Positions 46,033 to 54,810 of a DNA stretch of 64,000 nucleotides are shown here, piece by piece. The DNA is taken from contig CAJFOC010000024.1 of assembly GCA_904395815.1 (NCBI GenBank), forward strand, positions 1-64,000, given 5' to 3'. A program made the position numbers and the translations under genes. This DNA comes from an uncultured Holdemania sp. (GTDB lineage: Bacteria > Bacillota_I > Bacilli_A > Erysipelotrichales > Erysipelotrichaceae). Positions within the stretch are counted from its first letter, which is position 1; every line of letters starts with the position of its first letter. Under the pieces are notes generated by a model. It worked only from the letters and a program-made list of their open reading frames with translations, searched no databases and had not been told where the DNA came from.

Positions 46033-48111
46033 ATGAAAAAACTGAAAATCGCGCTGGCCGCGCTGTTGTTGTGCGCCGGCTGTTCCAGTCCGGCCGAAGC
46101 GCCGCAGTCAACGTCGACCTCTTCGCCCCAGCCGGTTGTGGAAACTGAGGAAATGGCGGAACTGGCGCAGCAGCAGGCTCAGATGCTGGTCTCATCGGGC
46201 GGAGCGCTCAGCGTACAATATGCGCTGATGAAAGACGGGGAACTGCTTATATCCGGTCAGGCTGGAACGTTCAGTCCCAGTCAGCAGCGCGAACTGAGCG
46301 CACAGGATCAGTATACGATCGGTTCGGTCAGCAAGATGTTTGTGACGGCGGCGGTGATGAAGCTGCAGCAGGAAGGCAAGCTGTCCCTTTCGGACAAGGT
46401 GGTGGATCTGCTGCCGGAATTTGAAATGGCGGATGAGCGTTACACGCAGATTACCGTGCGGATGCTGCTGAACCATTCGTCCGGGCTGCCGGGATCTTCG
46501 TTTACCAACGGATTTACATTCAGTTACGAAACCGATACGCACGATACGTTTCTGGATCATCTGAAAGAGTCCCGCCTGCAGGCGGATCCGGGCGCGTATT
46601 CCGTATACAGCAACGATGGTTTTATGCTGGCGGAGCTGGTGGTGGAAGCGGTCAGCGGCCAGAGCCTGACGGAATATCTGCGTGAAAACTTTTTTGAGCC
46701 GCTGGGCATGACAAGCACACAGACGCCGGCGGAACCGCTGGACACGGAAAAAACAGCCCGGCTGGTGACGACGGGAGGACGCGAAGTAGAAGCGGACATC
46801 GTCAACATGATCGGCACCGGCGGAATTCTGTCCACCGCGGAAGATCTGTGCCGCTTCGGTCAGATTTTCATGCCGGGCAATGAAGTGCTGACCGATGCGT
46901 CGCTGGAAGCGATGATGAACAGGGAATATGCCCGGGGAATCTGGCCGAGCCAGCAATGGAATTCGCTGGGTTATGGTCTGGGCTGGGACAGCGTGGATCT
47001 GTATCCGTTTGCACAGTCGGGCGAAGGCATTACAGCGCTGACCAAAGGCGGCGATACGCTGTTGTCCCATGCGGCCTTTACCGTAGTGCCTCAATACGGT
47101 CTGACCGCGGTCGTACTCAGCTCCGGGGGCAGCAGCGCAACCAATCAGCTGATGGCCAACTCGATGCTGACGCAGGCGCTGATCGCGCAGAACGCGATGT
47201 CGGAACCGGCTTCCGCGGTATTGCCGGATGAGCCGGAAGTCAGTCAGCCGATCGACCAGCAGCTGGCCGCGATGGCCGGAGTCTATGCGGATTCCACCTC
47301 GCTGTATACCATTGCCTTTGAAGAAGACGGCACGCTGACGCTGACTTCGGAACTGCTGCCGGATCAGCCGATTTCCGCCAAGCATCTGGGAGATGGGAAA
47401 TTCCTGTATCCGTCGATGATGAACGATCAGCTGTTCAGCTTTGAACAGCAGGGTGGCCATACCTATCTTAAGGTGGAAGCCGTTTCCATGGTGCTGGGGC
47501 TGGGATCGGTCGCAACGACGGTGTACTATGTGATGAAAGTGGAAGACAATCCGCTTGATGCGCAGGTTCAGGCCGCCTGGGAAGCCCGCAGCGGTCAGAA
47601 TTATCTGCTGGTCAGTGAGAAGCCGACTTCCCAGCTGCTGGAAATGATGCTGCCGGCTGCGCCGGTGACGCTGAGCACGTTTGCGGAAGGCTATGTCAAC
47701 GCGCATCAGATTGTGGATGAAAACCGGGCTTTGGCCATCGTTCAGATTCCGGGTACCGGCAGCCGCGATCAGTTTGACTATCATTTCTTTACCGAAGAGG
47801 GTGTGGAATATCTGAGCGCAGCCGGAGATCTGTACATCAGTACGGCAGCGGTTCCGGCGCTGGAAAAGGGAACTACCCAGGTTCAGGGAAAGGATCAGGG
47901 GCATATTCAGTGGCTGAGCATCGATCCGCAGCTTGCTTCTCTGACACTGAATGTCACGACCCAGGATGTTGCCTTTTTGGTTTACGATCAGAACGGCAGC
48001 TGCGTTTTTGACAGCGTGCTGGATGAGGGCCGCGAGGTTTCGCTGCCGCAGGGCGGCTGGCTGGCTCTGTGCCCGCAGGCCGGACAGAGCGTGGAACTGA
48101 CGGTACGCTGA
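46033..48111 (+). CDS. Serine beta-lactamase-like lipoprotein hydrolase
   Basis: A 692-residue secreted lipoprotein: signal with lipobox LLLCAGC (cysteine at residue 17), a serine/threonine/proline linker, then a class C beta-lactamase-like domain (about residues 45-380). The active-site serine is in GSVSKMFVTAAV (SxxK) and the second motif is YSNDGFMLAELV (YxN); a third-motif candidate is KGGDTLLSHAA. The last 300 residues are a beta-rich region of unknown role. Likely a D-alanyl or ester hydrolase acting outside the membrane, not necessarily giving drug resistance. ATG 46033 follows GGAGGAAAG. Confidence 0.9.
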   Translation: MKKLKIALAALLLCAGCSSPAEAPQSTSTSSPQPVVETEEMAELAQQQAQMLVSSGGALSVQYALMKDGELLISGQAGTFSPSQQRELSAQDQYTIGSVSKMFVTAAVMKLQQEGKLSLSDKVVDLLPEFEMADERYTQITVRMLLNHSSGLPGSSFTNGFTFSYETDTHDTFLDHLKESRLQADPGAYSVYSNDGFMLAELVVEAVSGQSLTEYLRENFFEPLGMTSTQTPAEPLDTEKTARLVTTGGREVEADIVNMIGTGGILSTAEDLCRFGQIFMPGNEVLTDASLEAMMNREYARGIWPSQQWNSLGYGLGWDSVDLYPFAQSGEGITALTKGGDTLLSHAAFTVVPQYGLTAVVLSSGGSSATNQLMANSMLTQALIAQNAMSEPASAVLPDEPEVSQPIDQQLAAMAGVYADSTSLYTIAFEEDGTLTLTSELLPDQPISAKHLGDGKFLYPSMMNDQLFSFEQQGGHTYLKVEAVSMVLGLGSVATTVYYVMKVEDNPLDAQVQAAWEARSGQNYLLVSEKPTSQLLEMMLPAAPVTLSTFAEGYVNAHQIVDENRALAIVQIPGTGSRDQFDYHFFTEEGVEYLSAAGDLYISTAAVPALEKGTTQVQGKDQGHIQWLSIDPQLASLTLNVTTQDVAFLVYDQNGSCVFDSVLDEGREVSLPQGGWLALCPQAGQSVELTVR

Positions 48112-48126
48112 AATCCGTTTTTTTGA

Positions 48127-48152
48127 GGATCAGATTTTTCTGATCCTTTTTC
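48127..48152 (+). terminator. Terminator of the lipoprotein hydrolase gene
   Basis: GGATCAGA (48127-48134) pairs with TCTGATCC (48139-48146), then TTTTT. Confidence 0.9.
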
Positions 48153-48190
48153 ATCTTTCATCATCCCCGCCGTCTTTTCCAGGGCGGGTC

Positions 48191-48200
48191 GTGCTATAAT
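48191..48200 (+). promoter_or_regulatory. Extended -10 promoter of the glyA operon
   Basis: TGCTATAAT (TGn plus TATAAT at 48195-48200) without a good -35, 34 bases before the glyA start. Confidence 0.6.
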
Positions 48201-48233
48201 CTAAAAGGATGAACATCAATGGAGGAAAGCAGA

Positions 48234-49463
48234 ATGAAAGATCAACAGCTGAGTCAGCTCATCGCGCGGGAAACCCGGCGGCAGACGCAGAACATCGAGC
48301 TGATTGCCTCAGAGAATTATGTTTCTGCCGATGTGCTGGAAGCGGTAGGCTCCATCCTGACCAACAAGTATGCGGAAGGCTATCCTGGCCGGCGTTATTA
48401 TGGCGGCTGCGAGGAGGTCGATCAGGTGGAAAATCTGGCCAGAGAGCGGCTGTGTCAGCTTTTTGGTGCGGAACATGCCAACGTTCAGCCCCATTCCGGT
48501 TCCCAGGCCAACATGGCGGTGTACATGACGGTGCTGAATCCGGGCGACAGGGTGCTGGGCATGGATCTGAATTCCGGCGGACATCTGACGCATGGTCACA
48601 CGCTGAATTTTTCAGGCCGGCTGTATGAATTTCACAGCTATGGCGTGGATCGGGAAAGCGAACAGATCCATTATGACGAGGTGCTGAGTATTGCCCGCCA
48701 GGTTCGGCCGAAGCTGATTGTGGCCGGCGCCAGCGCGTATCCGCGGCAGATTGATTTCCGGCGGTTTCGCGAGATTGCCGATGAGGTGGGCGCGGTTTTG
48801 ATGGTGGATATGGCGCATATCGCCGGACTGGTGGCTGCAGGCGAGCACATGAATCCGGTGCCGTATGCGGATTTTGTCACGTCCACCACCCACAAAACGC
48901 TGCGCGGTCCGCGCGGCGGAGTGATTCTGTGCAGACAGCAGTTTGCCCGGGATCTGGATCGCAACGTCTTTCCGGGCATGCAGGGCGGACCACTGATGCA
49001 TGTCATCGCCGGCAAGGCGGTCTGTTTTTACGAGGCGCTGCAGCCGGAATTCAAAGACTATGCCCGTCAGGTGATCCGTAACTGCCAGGCGTTTGCGCAG
49101 GCATTGCAGCAGCAGGGATTCCGGCTGATCAGCGGCGGATCAGACAATCATCTGATTCTGGCCGAGGTGAAAGGCCCGTTTGGACTCAGCGGCAGACAGG
49201 CGGAAGCGCTGCTGGATGAAATTCATATCACCTGCAACAAAAACGCCATTCCGTTTGATCCGGAAAAACCGATGGTCACCAGCGGGATCCGGCTGGGAAC
49301 CGCGGCGATGACGACCCGTGGATTTAAAGAAGAGGAATTCCGTCAGGTCGCCAGATGGATGGGGCAGGTGCTGTCAGAGCCGGACAACACGGCGCTGAAA
49401 GAGCGGCTTCGTCAGGAAGTGATCGAGCTGACTTCCCGGTATCCTTTGATCCGCAATGATTGA
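48234..49463 (+). CDS. glyA: Serine hydroxymethyltransferase
   Basis: PLP enzyme interconverting serine and glycine with tetrahydrofolate as carbon carrier, 409 residues. ATG 48234 follows GGAGGAAAG; ATG 48219 lies before that site. N-terminal [33 protein letters not shown] and the PLP lysine in [14 protein letters not shown] are present. It heads a five-gene run with nagA, nagB, ywlC and rpiB; in Bacillus it is next to upp and rpiB, so order is partly kept. Confidence 0.96.
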   Translation: MKDQQLSQLIARETRRQTQNIELIASENYVSADVLEAVGSILTNKYAEGYPGRRYYGGCEEVDQVENLARERLCQLFGAEHANVQPHSGSQANMAVYMTVLNPGDRVLGMDLNSGGHLTHGHTLNFSGRLYEFHSYGVDRESEQIHYDEVLSIARQVRPKLIVAGASAYPRQIDFRRFREIADEVGAVLMVDMAHIAGLVAAGEHMNPVPYADFVTSTTHKTLRGPRGGVILCRQQFARDLDRNVFPGMQGGPLMHVIAGKAVCFYEALQPEFKDYARQVIRNCQAFAQALQQQGFRLISGGSDNHLILAEVKGPFGLSGRQAEALLDEIHITCNKNAIPFDPEKPMVTSGIRLGTAAMTTRGFKEEEFRQVARWMGQVLSEPDNTALKERLRQEVIELTSRYPLIRND

Positions 49464-49480
49464 CAGAAAGGAAGAAAGAA

Positions 49481-50653
49481 ATGTTGAGAATTATCAATGC
49501 GAAATGGGTGACGCCCCATGGTATTGTTGAAGGACAGGATTGTCTGATTCAGGATGGCGTTTTTGTTGAGAAGCTGGACGGGGATGGCGAGGTGCTGGAT
49601 GCGGAGGGCTGCTATCTCTGCCCGGGGCTGATCGATATTCATACGCACGGACGGATGGGCAGTGATTTCATGGATGCGACGGAAGAGGCGATCGACACCA
49701 TCGCGCGGGCGCATCTGGAACAGGGAACGACGACGATCATTCCGACTTCGCTGGCCGGCAGTCTGGATGAAACGCTGCGTTTTCTGGAAGTGTTTTCCAA
49801 AACGGAAAAACGCCGAACAGGACGGGCGGATATGCCTTCTGTTCATCTGGAAGGACCGTATTTTTCACCGGCTCAGAAGGGAGCGCAGCCGGAAAAATAT
49901 CTGCGTGATCCGGATCCGCAGGAAGTGCAGATTCTTCTTGAACGGTATGGCCGCTGGATTGGCCGCTGGAGCGCAGCCAGCGAGCTGAACGGAATGAAGG
50001 AATTTGCGAAAGCCTGCCGTCAGCAGGGGATCCTTGTCTCGTATGCGCACAGCGACGCCACTACCCAGCAGGCGATGGAAGCCAACGACTGGGGATTCAG
50101 TCATTTCACTCATCTGTATTCCTGCATGAGCAGCGTGCATCGCCGTCAGGGAAGACGGTTTGGCGGACTGGTGGAAGCCGCCTATCTGATGCCGCAGACC
50201 ACCGTGGAACTGATCACGGACGGCATGCATCTGCCGCCGGAGCTGGCAGAGCTGGCCTGGCGCTGTAAGGGAGCGGACCGGGCCTGTCTGATCACGGATT
50301 CAATGCGTGCGGCGGGCTTGCCGGAAGGGGAGTATGTGCTGGGATCCAAGGACGGCGATCATCGGGTCATCGTCAAGGATGGCGTAGCCTGGATGCCGGG
50401 TTTTGAATCGTTTGCCGGCAGTGTTTCTTCGATGCTGCAGGTATTGCGGATTGCGGTGCAGCGCTGCAACATTCCACTGCGCGATGCCGTGCTGATGGCA
50501 ACCCGGACGCCGGCGACGATCATGGGTTTGTCCCATAAGGGCCGGCTTGAGCCGGGATGCGACGCCGACTGCATTCTGCTCGATCAGAATCTGCAGCTGA
50601 CCTGCGTGATCCAGCATGGACAGCGGATCATCAATCAGAAGGAGGCAAAATAA
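49481..50653 (+). CDS. nagA: N-acetylglucosamine-6-phosphate deacetylase
   Basis: Amidohydrolase removing acetate from GlcNAc-6-P, 390 residues. ATG 49481 with AAAGGAAG; the track start 49460 overlaps glyA. Metal motif GLIDIHTHGRMG, catalytic VHLEGPYFSPAQKGAQP, LVSYAHSDATTQQAM, FTHLYSCMSS and ITDSMRAAGLPEGEY are in place. The stop overlaps the nagB start as TAATG. Together they turn GlcNAc-6-P into fructose-6-phosphate. Confidence 0.95.
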   Translation: MLRIINAKWVTPHGIVEGQDCLIQDGVFVEKLDGDGEVLDAEGCYLCPGLIDIHTHGRMGSDFMDATEEAIDTIARAHLEQGTTTIIPTSLAGSLDETLRFLEVFSKTEKRRTGRADMPSVHLEGPYFSPAQKGAQPEKYLRDPDPQEVQILLERYGRWIGRWSAASELNGMKEFAKACRQQGILVSYAHSDATTQQAMEANDWGFSHFTHLYSCMSSVHRRQGRRFGGLVEAAYLMPQTTVELITDGMHLPPELAELAWRCKGADRACLITDSMRAAGLPEGEYVLGSKDGDHRVIVKDGVAWMPGFESFAGSVSSMLQVLRIAVQRCNIPLRDAVLMATRTPATIMGLSHKGRLEPGCDADCILLDQNLQLTCVIQHGQRIINQKEAK

Positions 50654-51411
50654 TGAGAATAACACATCAGGATCGACTGGAAATCCGTATTTTTCCAGAT
50701 CGTGACGAGCTGGGAAAAACCGCGGCAGCCGATGTGGCTGACGTCATGCGCCAGCTTCTGACTCAGAAAGAGGAAATCAGCGTAATTTTCGCATCGGCCC
50801 CGTCACAGAATGAATTTCTGCGTTATCTGGGCGAACAGTCGCTTCCGTGGGAGCGGATTACAGCGTTCAACATGGATGAATATGTCGGAATCGACCCGCA
50901 GGCGCCGCAGGGATTCGGCGAGTTTCTGCAGCGTTCGCTGTATTCCCGGGTTAATCTGAAACAGGTGCATCTGTTTGATTGCCAGAGCGAGGATCCGCAG
51001 CAGGAATGTCTGCGCTATGGATCGCTGCTGGAGGTAGCGGATCCGGATATCTGTATTTATGGTATCGGAGAAAACGGCCATCTGGCGTTCAACGATCCGC
51101 CGGTAGCGGATTTCCAGGACCCGAAAACGGTCAAGATTGTGGAGCTGGATCCTGTGTGTCGTCAGCAGCAGGTCAATGACGGCTGTTTTGCGACGCTGGA
51201 GGAGGTTCCGCACTTCGCTTATACTCTGACTATTCCGACGCTGCTGAAAGCGCGCTGGATGTTTGGCATGGTGCCGGGGCCGACCAAGATTGAAGCGGTG
51301 GACAGAGCGGTGAACGGTCCGGTGAGCACGCAGTGTCCGGCCAGCATTCTGCGTTCGCACCCGCGGGCTGTGCTGTATCTGGATGAAGTCAGCGCGCAGA
51401 AGGTACGCTGA
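50653..51411 (+). CDS. nagB: Glucosamine-6-phosphate deaminase
   Basis: Isomerase/deaminase forming fructose-6-phosphate and ammonia, 252 residues from ATG 50653 (the track start lies in nagA). Signature YGIGENGHLAFNDPPVADF, the active-site FNMDEYVGID and MFGMVPGPTKIEAV are clear. It lacks the N-terminal and C-terminal extras of longer NagB and uses DPP instead of EPG after the signature. Translation is coupled to nagA. Confidence 0.93.
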   Translation: MRITHQDRLEIRIFPDRDELGKTAAADVADVMRQLLTQKEEISVIFASAPSQNEFLRYLGEQSLPWERITAFNMDEYVGIDPQAPQGFGEFLQRSLYSRVNLKQVHLFDCQSEDPQQECLRYGSLLEVADPDICIYGIGENGHLAFNDPPVADFQDPKTVKIVELDPVCRQQQVNDGCFATLEEVPHFAYTLTIPTLLKARWMFGMVPGPTKIEAVDRAVNGPVSTQCPASILRSHPRAVLYLDEVSAQKVR

Positions 51412-51427
51412 TAAGGGTCGGGTAAAG

Positions 51428-52057
51428 ATGGAAACCAAACTGCTGACACAGCAGGATATGACGGAAATTGTCGCTATCCTGCAGCGCGGCGGCCTCGTCG
51501 CTTTTCCGACCGATACGGTCTACGGACTGGCGGTCCGCTATGATGATCCCCAGGCCATCGTCCGGCTGAAACAGGCCAAGCAGCGGCCGGAAACCAAACC
51601 GTTTCCGATGATGGTCGCTTCCCGCGCCCAGATTGAAAGAGTAGCGGTGGTGGATGCGCGCAGCCGTTGTCTGATTGATGAGTGGATGCCGGGAGCGTTG
51701 ACGCTGGTTTTGAGAAAAAGACCGGAGGTGGATCCGGAGGTAACCAATGGATTGGCGACGATCGGTCTGCGCATGCCGGACGACGAGCTGGTTCTGGAAA
51801 TCATTAACCGCGTTGGCGTTCCGCTGCTGGTACCCAGCGCCAATCTCAGCGGTCAGCCAGCCTGCACGACTTCAAAGCAGGTCATGGAACAGCTGGCCGG
51901 GCGTATTGACGCCATCGTCGTCGGGGAAAGCGCGGGCAGCACTTCCAGTACGGTCTGCGATGTGACTGGAACGACGCTGAACATCCTGCGGCAGGGGCCG
52001 ATCCGGCTGGAAGATCTGGAAAAAACACTGCAGAAAACAAAGGAGGAACATGTATGA
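51428..52057 (+). CDS. ywlC: Threonylcarbamoyl-AMP synthase (Sua5/YrdC/YwlC family)
   Basis: Makes threonylcarbamoyl-adenylate for the t6A37 modification of ANN-reading tRNAs. 209 residues from ATG 51428, only the YrdC domain without the C-terminal Sua5 domain. Motifs: GGLVAFPTDTVYGLAV, KQRPETKPFPMMV, WMPGALTLVLRK and VPSANLSGQPACTT. The stop overlaps the rpiB start as ATGA. ywlC and rpiB are also neighbours in Bacillus. Confidence 0.93.
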   Translation: METKLLTQQDMTEIVAILQRGGLVAFPTDTVYGLAVRYDDPQAIVRLKQAKQRPETKPFPMMVASRAQIERVAVVDARSRCLIDEWMPGALTLVLRKRPEVDPEVTNGLATIGLRMPDDELVLEIINRVGVPLLVPSANLSGQPACTTSKQVMEQLAGRIDAIVVGESAGSTSSTVCDVTGTTLNILRQGPIRLEDLEKTLQKTKEEHV

Positions 52058-52512
52058 AAATCGCAATTGCCTGTGATCATGGCGCATATGACAACAAGGA
52101 ACAGCTGAAACGCAAGCTGATTCAGGAAGGGTATGAGATTGAAGATTTCGGCTGTTTCAGTGCGGACAGCGTCGATTACCCGAAAATGGCATATCCTTGT
52201 GCCAAAGCGGTCAGCGAGGGACGTGCTGATCGGGGAATTGTTCTGTGCGGCACCGGAATCGGGGTCAGCATTGTCGCCAACAAGGTTCGCGGCATCCGCT
52301 GCGCTCACGTCCATGATCCGCAAAGCGCCCGTCTGACTCGTGAGCACAACGATTCCAATATGCTGGCGATGGGCGGCCGGATTCTCTCTCAGCCGCAGAT
52401 TGAGGAAATCGCTGAAATCTGGCTGAAGACGCCGTTTTCCAATGAAGAACGGCATCAGCGCCGGATTGCGATGATCGCCCAGATCGAAGAGGGAACGTTT
52501 GACGCTGAATAA
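52054..52512 (+). CDS. rpiB: Ribose-5-phosphate isomerase B
   Basis: RpiB/LacAB family sugar-phosphate isomerase of the pentose phosphate pathway, 152 residues. N-terminal IAIACDHGAYDNKEQLK; catalytic cysteine and anion hole in RGIVLCGTGIGVSIVANKVRGIRCA; HDPQSARLTREHNDSNMLAMGGR follows. It ends the glyA operon; the conserved order would continue to upp, but the accessory patch intervenes. Confidence 0.95.
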   Translation: MKIAIACDHGAYDNKEQLKRKLIQEGYEIEDFGCFSADSVDYPKMAYPCAKAVSEGRADRGIVLCGTGIGVSIVANKVRGIRCAHVHDPQSARLTREHNDSNMLAMGGRILSQPQIEEIAEIWLKTPFSNEERHQRRIAMIAQIEEGTFDAE

Positions 52513-52640
52513 TTTTCGTAGGCGGCTATCCTGACAACACGAGCGAAGGGAGCAAAGATCCGCTGCGGCATGGTTGGAAGACTGCCGCAGGAGAGTTCTA
52601 ATGCAGCGGTATTCAAAAAGAGGAAAAGGGGTGTTGAAAA
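52513..52640 (+). other. Gap between rpiB and the lipoprotein gene
   Basis: Contains an 8-bp hairpin, CTGCGGCA (52563-52570) with TGCCGCAG (52583-52590), without a T run. A GGAAAAGGGG ribosome-binding site precedes the next gene. Confidence 0.35.
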
Positions 52641-53273
52641 ATGAAATTAAAAATGATTGTTATTGGCTTTTTCTGTCTGCTTTTTTCCGGATGTTCACCA
52701 ACAGCAGCTCCGCAAAATACGCTGACTCCTTCACCGGAAATTACGCCTGCAACAGCACCGCAGAATACACAAAGTTCTGTGCTTGAAACGCCCGCTGCTG
52801 AAGCGATCGAACAGGGTAAAGAACGCTACTTCACGCTTTCTTATAGGGTGTCGGGGTCTCCGGTGGAGAATCTTCTGGAAGATCGATTTTCATATAGTCC
52901 TACCACAATCGATATCATTATTTCGAACGATGACAAATATATAGGTTTTATCTATGAATATGGAATCGATACGCTTACTGCTGAAGATTTTGATGCCATT
53001 GTGGAACGGGATGCCTTTGGAAATCGTTATCTCTATTATGGTGAACTGACTAAGATTTCGGATGAAGAGATACATAGTTTTAATATTTATCAATCGAAGG
53101 GATCCTTCATTCCTTCATGGAAGGAGTTTGAAAGAACCGTTTCTGATGATATCGACTTTTATGTCATCCAGGAAGATGAGTATTTATCAATCAGTTTTTC
53201 AGAAGATTCTTTACCTTCTTCGCTGAATCCGGCTGAATGTGCTTCATTGAATTTTTCCAGTTTGCTCAGGTAA
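52641..53273 (+). CDS. Putative lipoprotein of unknown function (210 aa)
   Basis: Signal peptide with lipobox FFCLLFSGCS (cysteine at residue 18), then a linker rich in T, P, A and Q (residues 20-55), then an acidic globular part of about 150 residues with many Y, D and S. No family recognised. Codon use is markedly more A/T-rich than glyA-rpiB upstream, which marks the start of an accessory patch. Probably anchored on the outer face of the membrane. Confidence 0.7.
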   Translation: MKLKMIVIGFFCLLFSGCSPTAAPQNTLTPSPEITPATAPQNTQSSVLETPAAEAIEQGKERYFTLSYRVSGSPVENLLEDRFSYSPTTIDIIISNDDKYIGFIYEYGIDTLTAEDFDAIVERDAFGNRYLYYGELTKISDEEIHSFNIYQSKGSFIPSWKEFERTVSDDIDFYVIQEDEYLSISFSEDSLPSSLNPAECASLNFSSLLR

Positions 53274-53500
53274 ACGGTTTTGTTTTATGGATTTCGGCAG
53301 TTCTGACGCGGTGAAAATGGATGCCTCAGCCTGTTGATAAAATTTCCTTTATTCATGACAGATACCTCTCAAACTGGGTCATCCCGTAAGGAGGGGATTT
53401 GAAAATAAGTATAGCTGGGAATGGATTCAGAAAATGGATCGAAAACCATAAAAGAGAGGAATACGCATGTCAGTGCCTGAGAATTGTAAAAGTCTTCAGG
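53274..53500. other. Non-coding stretch in the accessory patch
   Basis: No gene or clear structure is seen before the IS3 remnant begins at about 53501. Confidence 0.4.
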
Positions 53501-53572
53501 AACAATAGAAGAATCCAATCCAAAACAAAAAAGAGGCCTCCCGTAATCTGCAGGGGAACATCCCTGGGTTAA
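53501..53572 (+). pseudogene. IS3-family transposase OrfB, last 23 codons
   Basis: Reads NNRRIQSKTKKRPPVICRGT and then a stop, the same C-terminus as the fragment at 43041-43110 (NNRRIQSKTKWMPPVIYRET). Only the final codons and the right end remain. Confidence 0.75.
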
Positions 53573-53604
53573 ACCTGAAGCTAAATCCTATGAGTCCAGA
53601 ATTC

Positions 53605-53890
53605 TGAACCGACCCCCAAAAGTTAGACCAAAATTCTAACGATCAGGTGGTCGGTTTTTTATGGCCAAGATTCGTTGGAAAAGAGGTACAACGGAAATCC
53701 ACACTGCAGTTTTGATGAACTGAAAGAAGCGATTGAAATACATTGTGGATTACAACGAAGAACGCGCTAAAGAAAAGCTGGGTTGGAAGAGTCCTGTTGA
53801 ATATACGCTCTCTGCCTTGGCTGCATGAAAAGAGCGCAACAACCATTAAAATTGCTACGCTTAAAAGTCTATTTTTTGAAGGTTGACTCA
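53605..53890 (+). mobile_element. Internally deleted IS3-family element nested in another IS end
   Basis: The left end TGAACCGACCCCCAAAAGT and right end ending GGTTGACTCA are imperfect inverted repeats. Between them only about 286 bases remain, mostly transposase C-terminus. It interrupts the right end of the older IS3 remnant and is bordered by TTC on both sides, consistent with a 3-bp target duplication. Confidence 0.65.
53700..53828 (+). pseudogene. IS3-family transposase C-terminus, frameshifted
   Basis: FDELKEAIE is read in one frame and IVDYNEERAKEKLGWKSPVE in another; two A's seem to have been lost between them. The frame ends LSALAA stop at 53828. This family differs from the neighbouring remnant. 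Confidence 0.75.
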
Positions 53891-54043
53891 TTCCCGGGTA
53901 CAGATCATCATGGTGTTTTTCGTATCCGAATCCAGATTTGAATATCCAAACATGACCTTACAACAGAGGTTACAGTGTTTTGTGACAAGTGATCTGATGA
54001 CAGGTCGCTCAGTTTTCTACTGTTTCGAATCTGAAAAAAAGGA
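53891..54043. other. Gap between IS remnants and the GPP34-like gene
   Basis: Begins with the resumed end of the older IS3 element (CCCGGGTACAGATCATCA). Nothing else recognised. Confidence 0.4.
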
Positions 54044-54071
54044 TTGACAAACAGGCGGATCATAGTATCAT
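54044..54071 (+). promoter_or_regulatory. Promoter of the GPP34-MerR pair
   Basis: TTGACA (54044-54049), 16 bases, TATCAT (54066-54071), immediately before the heptanucleotide repeat. Confidence 0.6.
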
Positions 54072-54077
54072 TATATC

Positions 54078-54118
54078 GTAAGTGGTAAGTGATAAGTGAT
54101 AAGTGATAAGTGATAAGG
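54078..54118 (+). repeat. TAAGTGA heptanucleotide tandem repeat in the 5' leader
   Basis: About five units of TAAGTGR run directly into TAAGGAGG, the ribosome-binding site of the next gene. Copy number changes by slippage would alter the leader in 7-base steps. Confidence 0.85.
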
Positions 54119-54129
54119 AGGATTACAAA

Positions 54130-54792
54130 ATGAAAGATTTATCCATTACGCAGGAGTACATGATTTGCACAGTCAATGGAAAAGGTACAATACCAAGCTA
54201 TAATCAAAAAGCAGTTGCGTGTCTGATTGTCAGCGGCTTGCTGGAAATGGAATTGGCAAAATGCATTTCCATTAATGATAAAAAGGTCAGCGTCTGTGCT
54301 GAACTGCCAGCGGGGTTGGCTTATCTCAGGCCGCTTTACAATGTGATAAATCAGGACAAACCTGTGAAAATAGCAAAGGTAGTAGAAGCTTTTACGATTG
54401 CTTTTACAAATAAAAAGTTGCGTGAACTTGAGAATGCGTTGATGACCAGTCTGCAGGAAGCCGGCGTTGCAGAACCTGTTAAAGCTGGGATTTTAGGGAA
54501 TAAAGACTGCTACGTTCCTCAAAAAAATATTGTTACAGGGGTTATTGAAAAAATTCGTGCAGAATTACTGGAAGATGGCGAAATATCAGAAGACGTAATT
54601 ATATTGACAGCGCTTATGGCCAAGGCAGGAAATTTGAAAGATTATTTTTCAAAGTATGAGCGGAAAGAATTAAAAAACAGGATAGAAGCAATCAAAAAGA
54701 GCGAAGCAGGAACACTTGCGAAAGAAATGATCCAGCATATCGAGGCATTGGAAATGACAGCATTTATTTCTACAATGTTCTCTAATATTTAA
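54130..54792 (+). CDS. GPP34 (GOLPH3-like) family protein
   Basis: A 220-residue, mostly helical cytoplasmic protein starting at ATG 54130 behind AAGGAGG. DLSITQEYMICTVNGKG, ACLIVSGLLEMELAKCISI and the late EKIRAELLEDGEISEDVIIL correspond to the GPP34 fold pattern found in some Firmicutes, related to eukaryotic GOLPH3, which binds phosphoinositides. Bacterial function is unknown. It forms a pair with the MerR gene nine bases on. Composition is A/T-rich like the rest of the patch. Confidence 0.65.
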   Translation: MKDLSITQEYMICTVNGKGTIPSYNQKAVACLIVSGLLEMELAKCISINDKKVSVCAELPAGLAYLRPLYNVINQDKPVKIAKVVEAFTIAFTNKKLRELENALMTSLQEAGVAEPVKAGILGNKDCYVPQKNIVTGVIEKIRAELLEDGEISEDVIILTALMAKAGNLKDYFSKYERKELKNRIEAIKKSEAGTLAKEMIQHIEALEMTAFISTMFSNI

Positions 54793-54810
54793 CTGACGAG
54801 GTTGATTGAT

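Noticed and set aside
46192-47904. 570-residue ORF antisense to the lipoprotein hydrolase
   Set aside because: Shadow ORF; the sense frame has signal peptide and catalytic motifs.
48181-48233. Glycine riboswitch or other leader RNA for glyA
   Set aside because: Only about 35 bases lie between the -10 box and the start codon, too short for a riboswitch.
53643-53891. 82-residue minus-strand ORF
   Set aside because: Antisense to the deleted IS3 transposase fragment.
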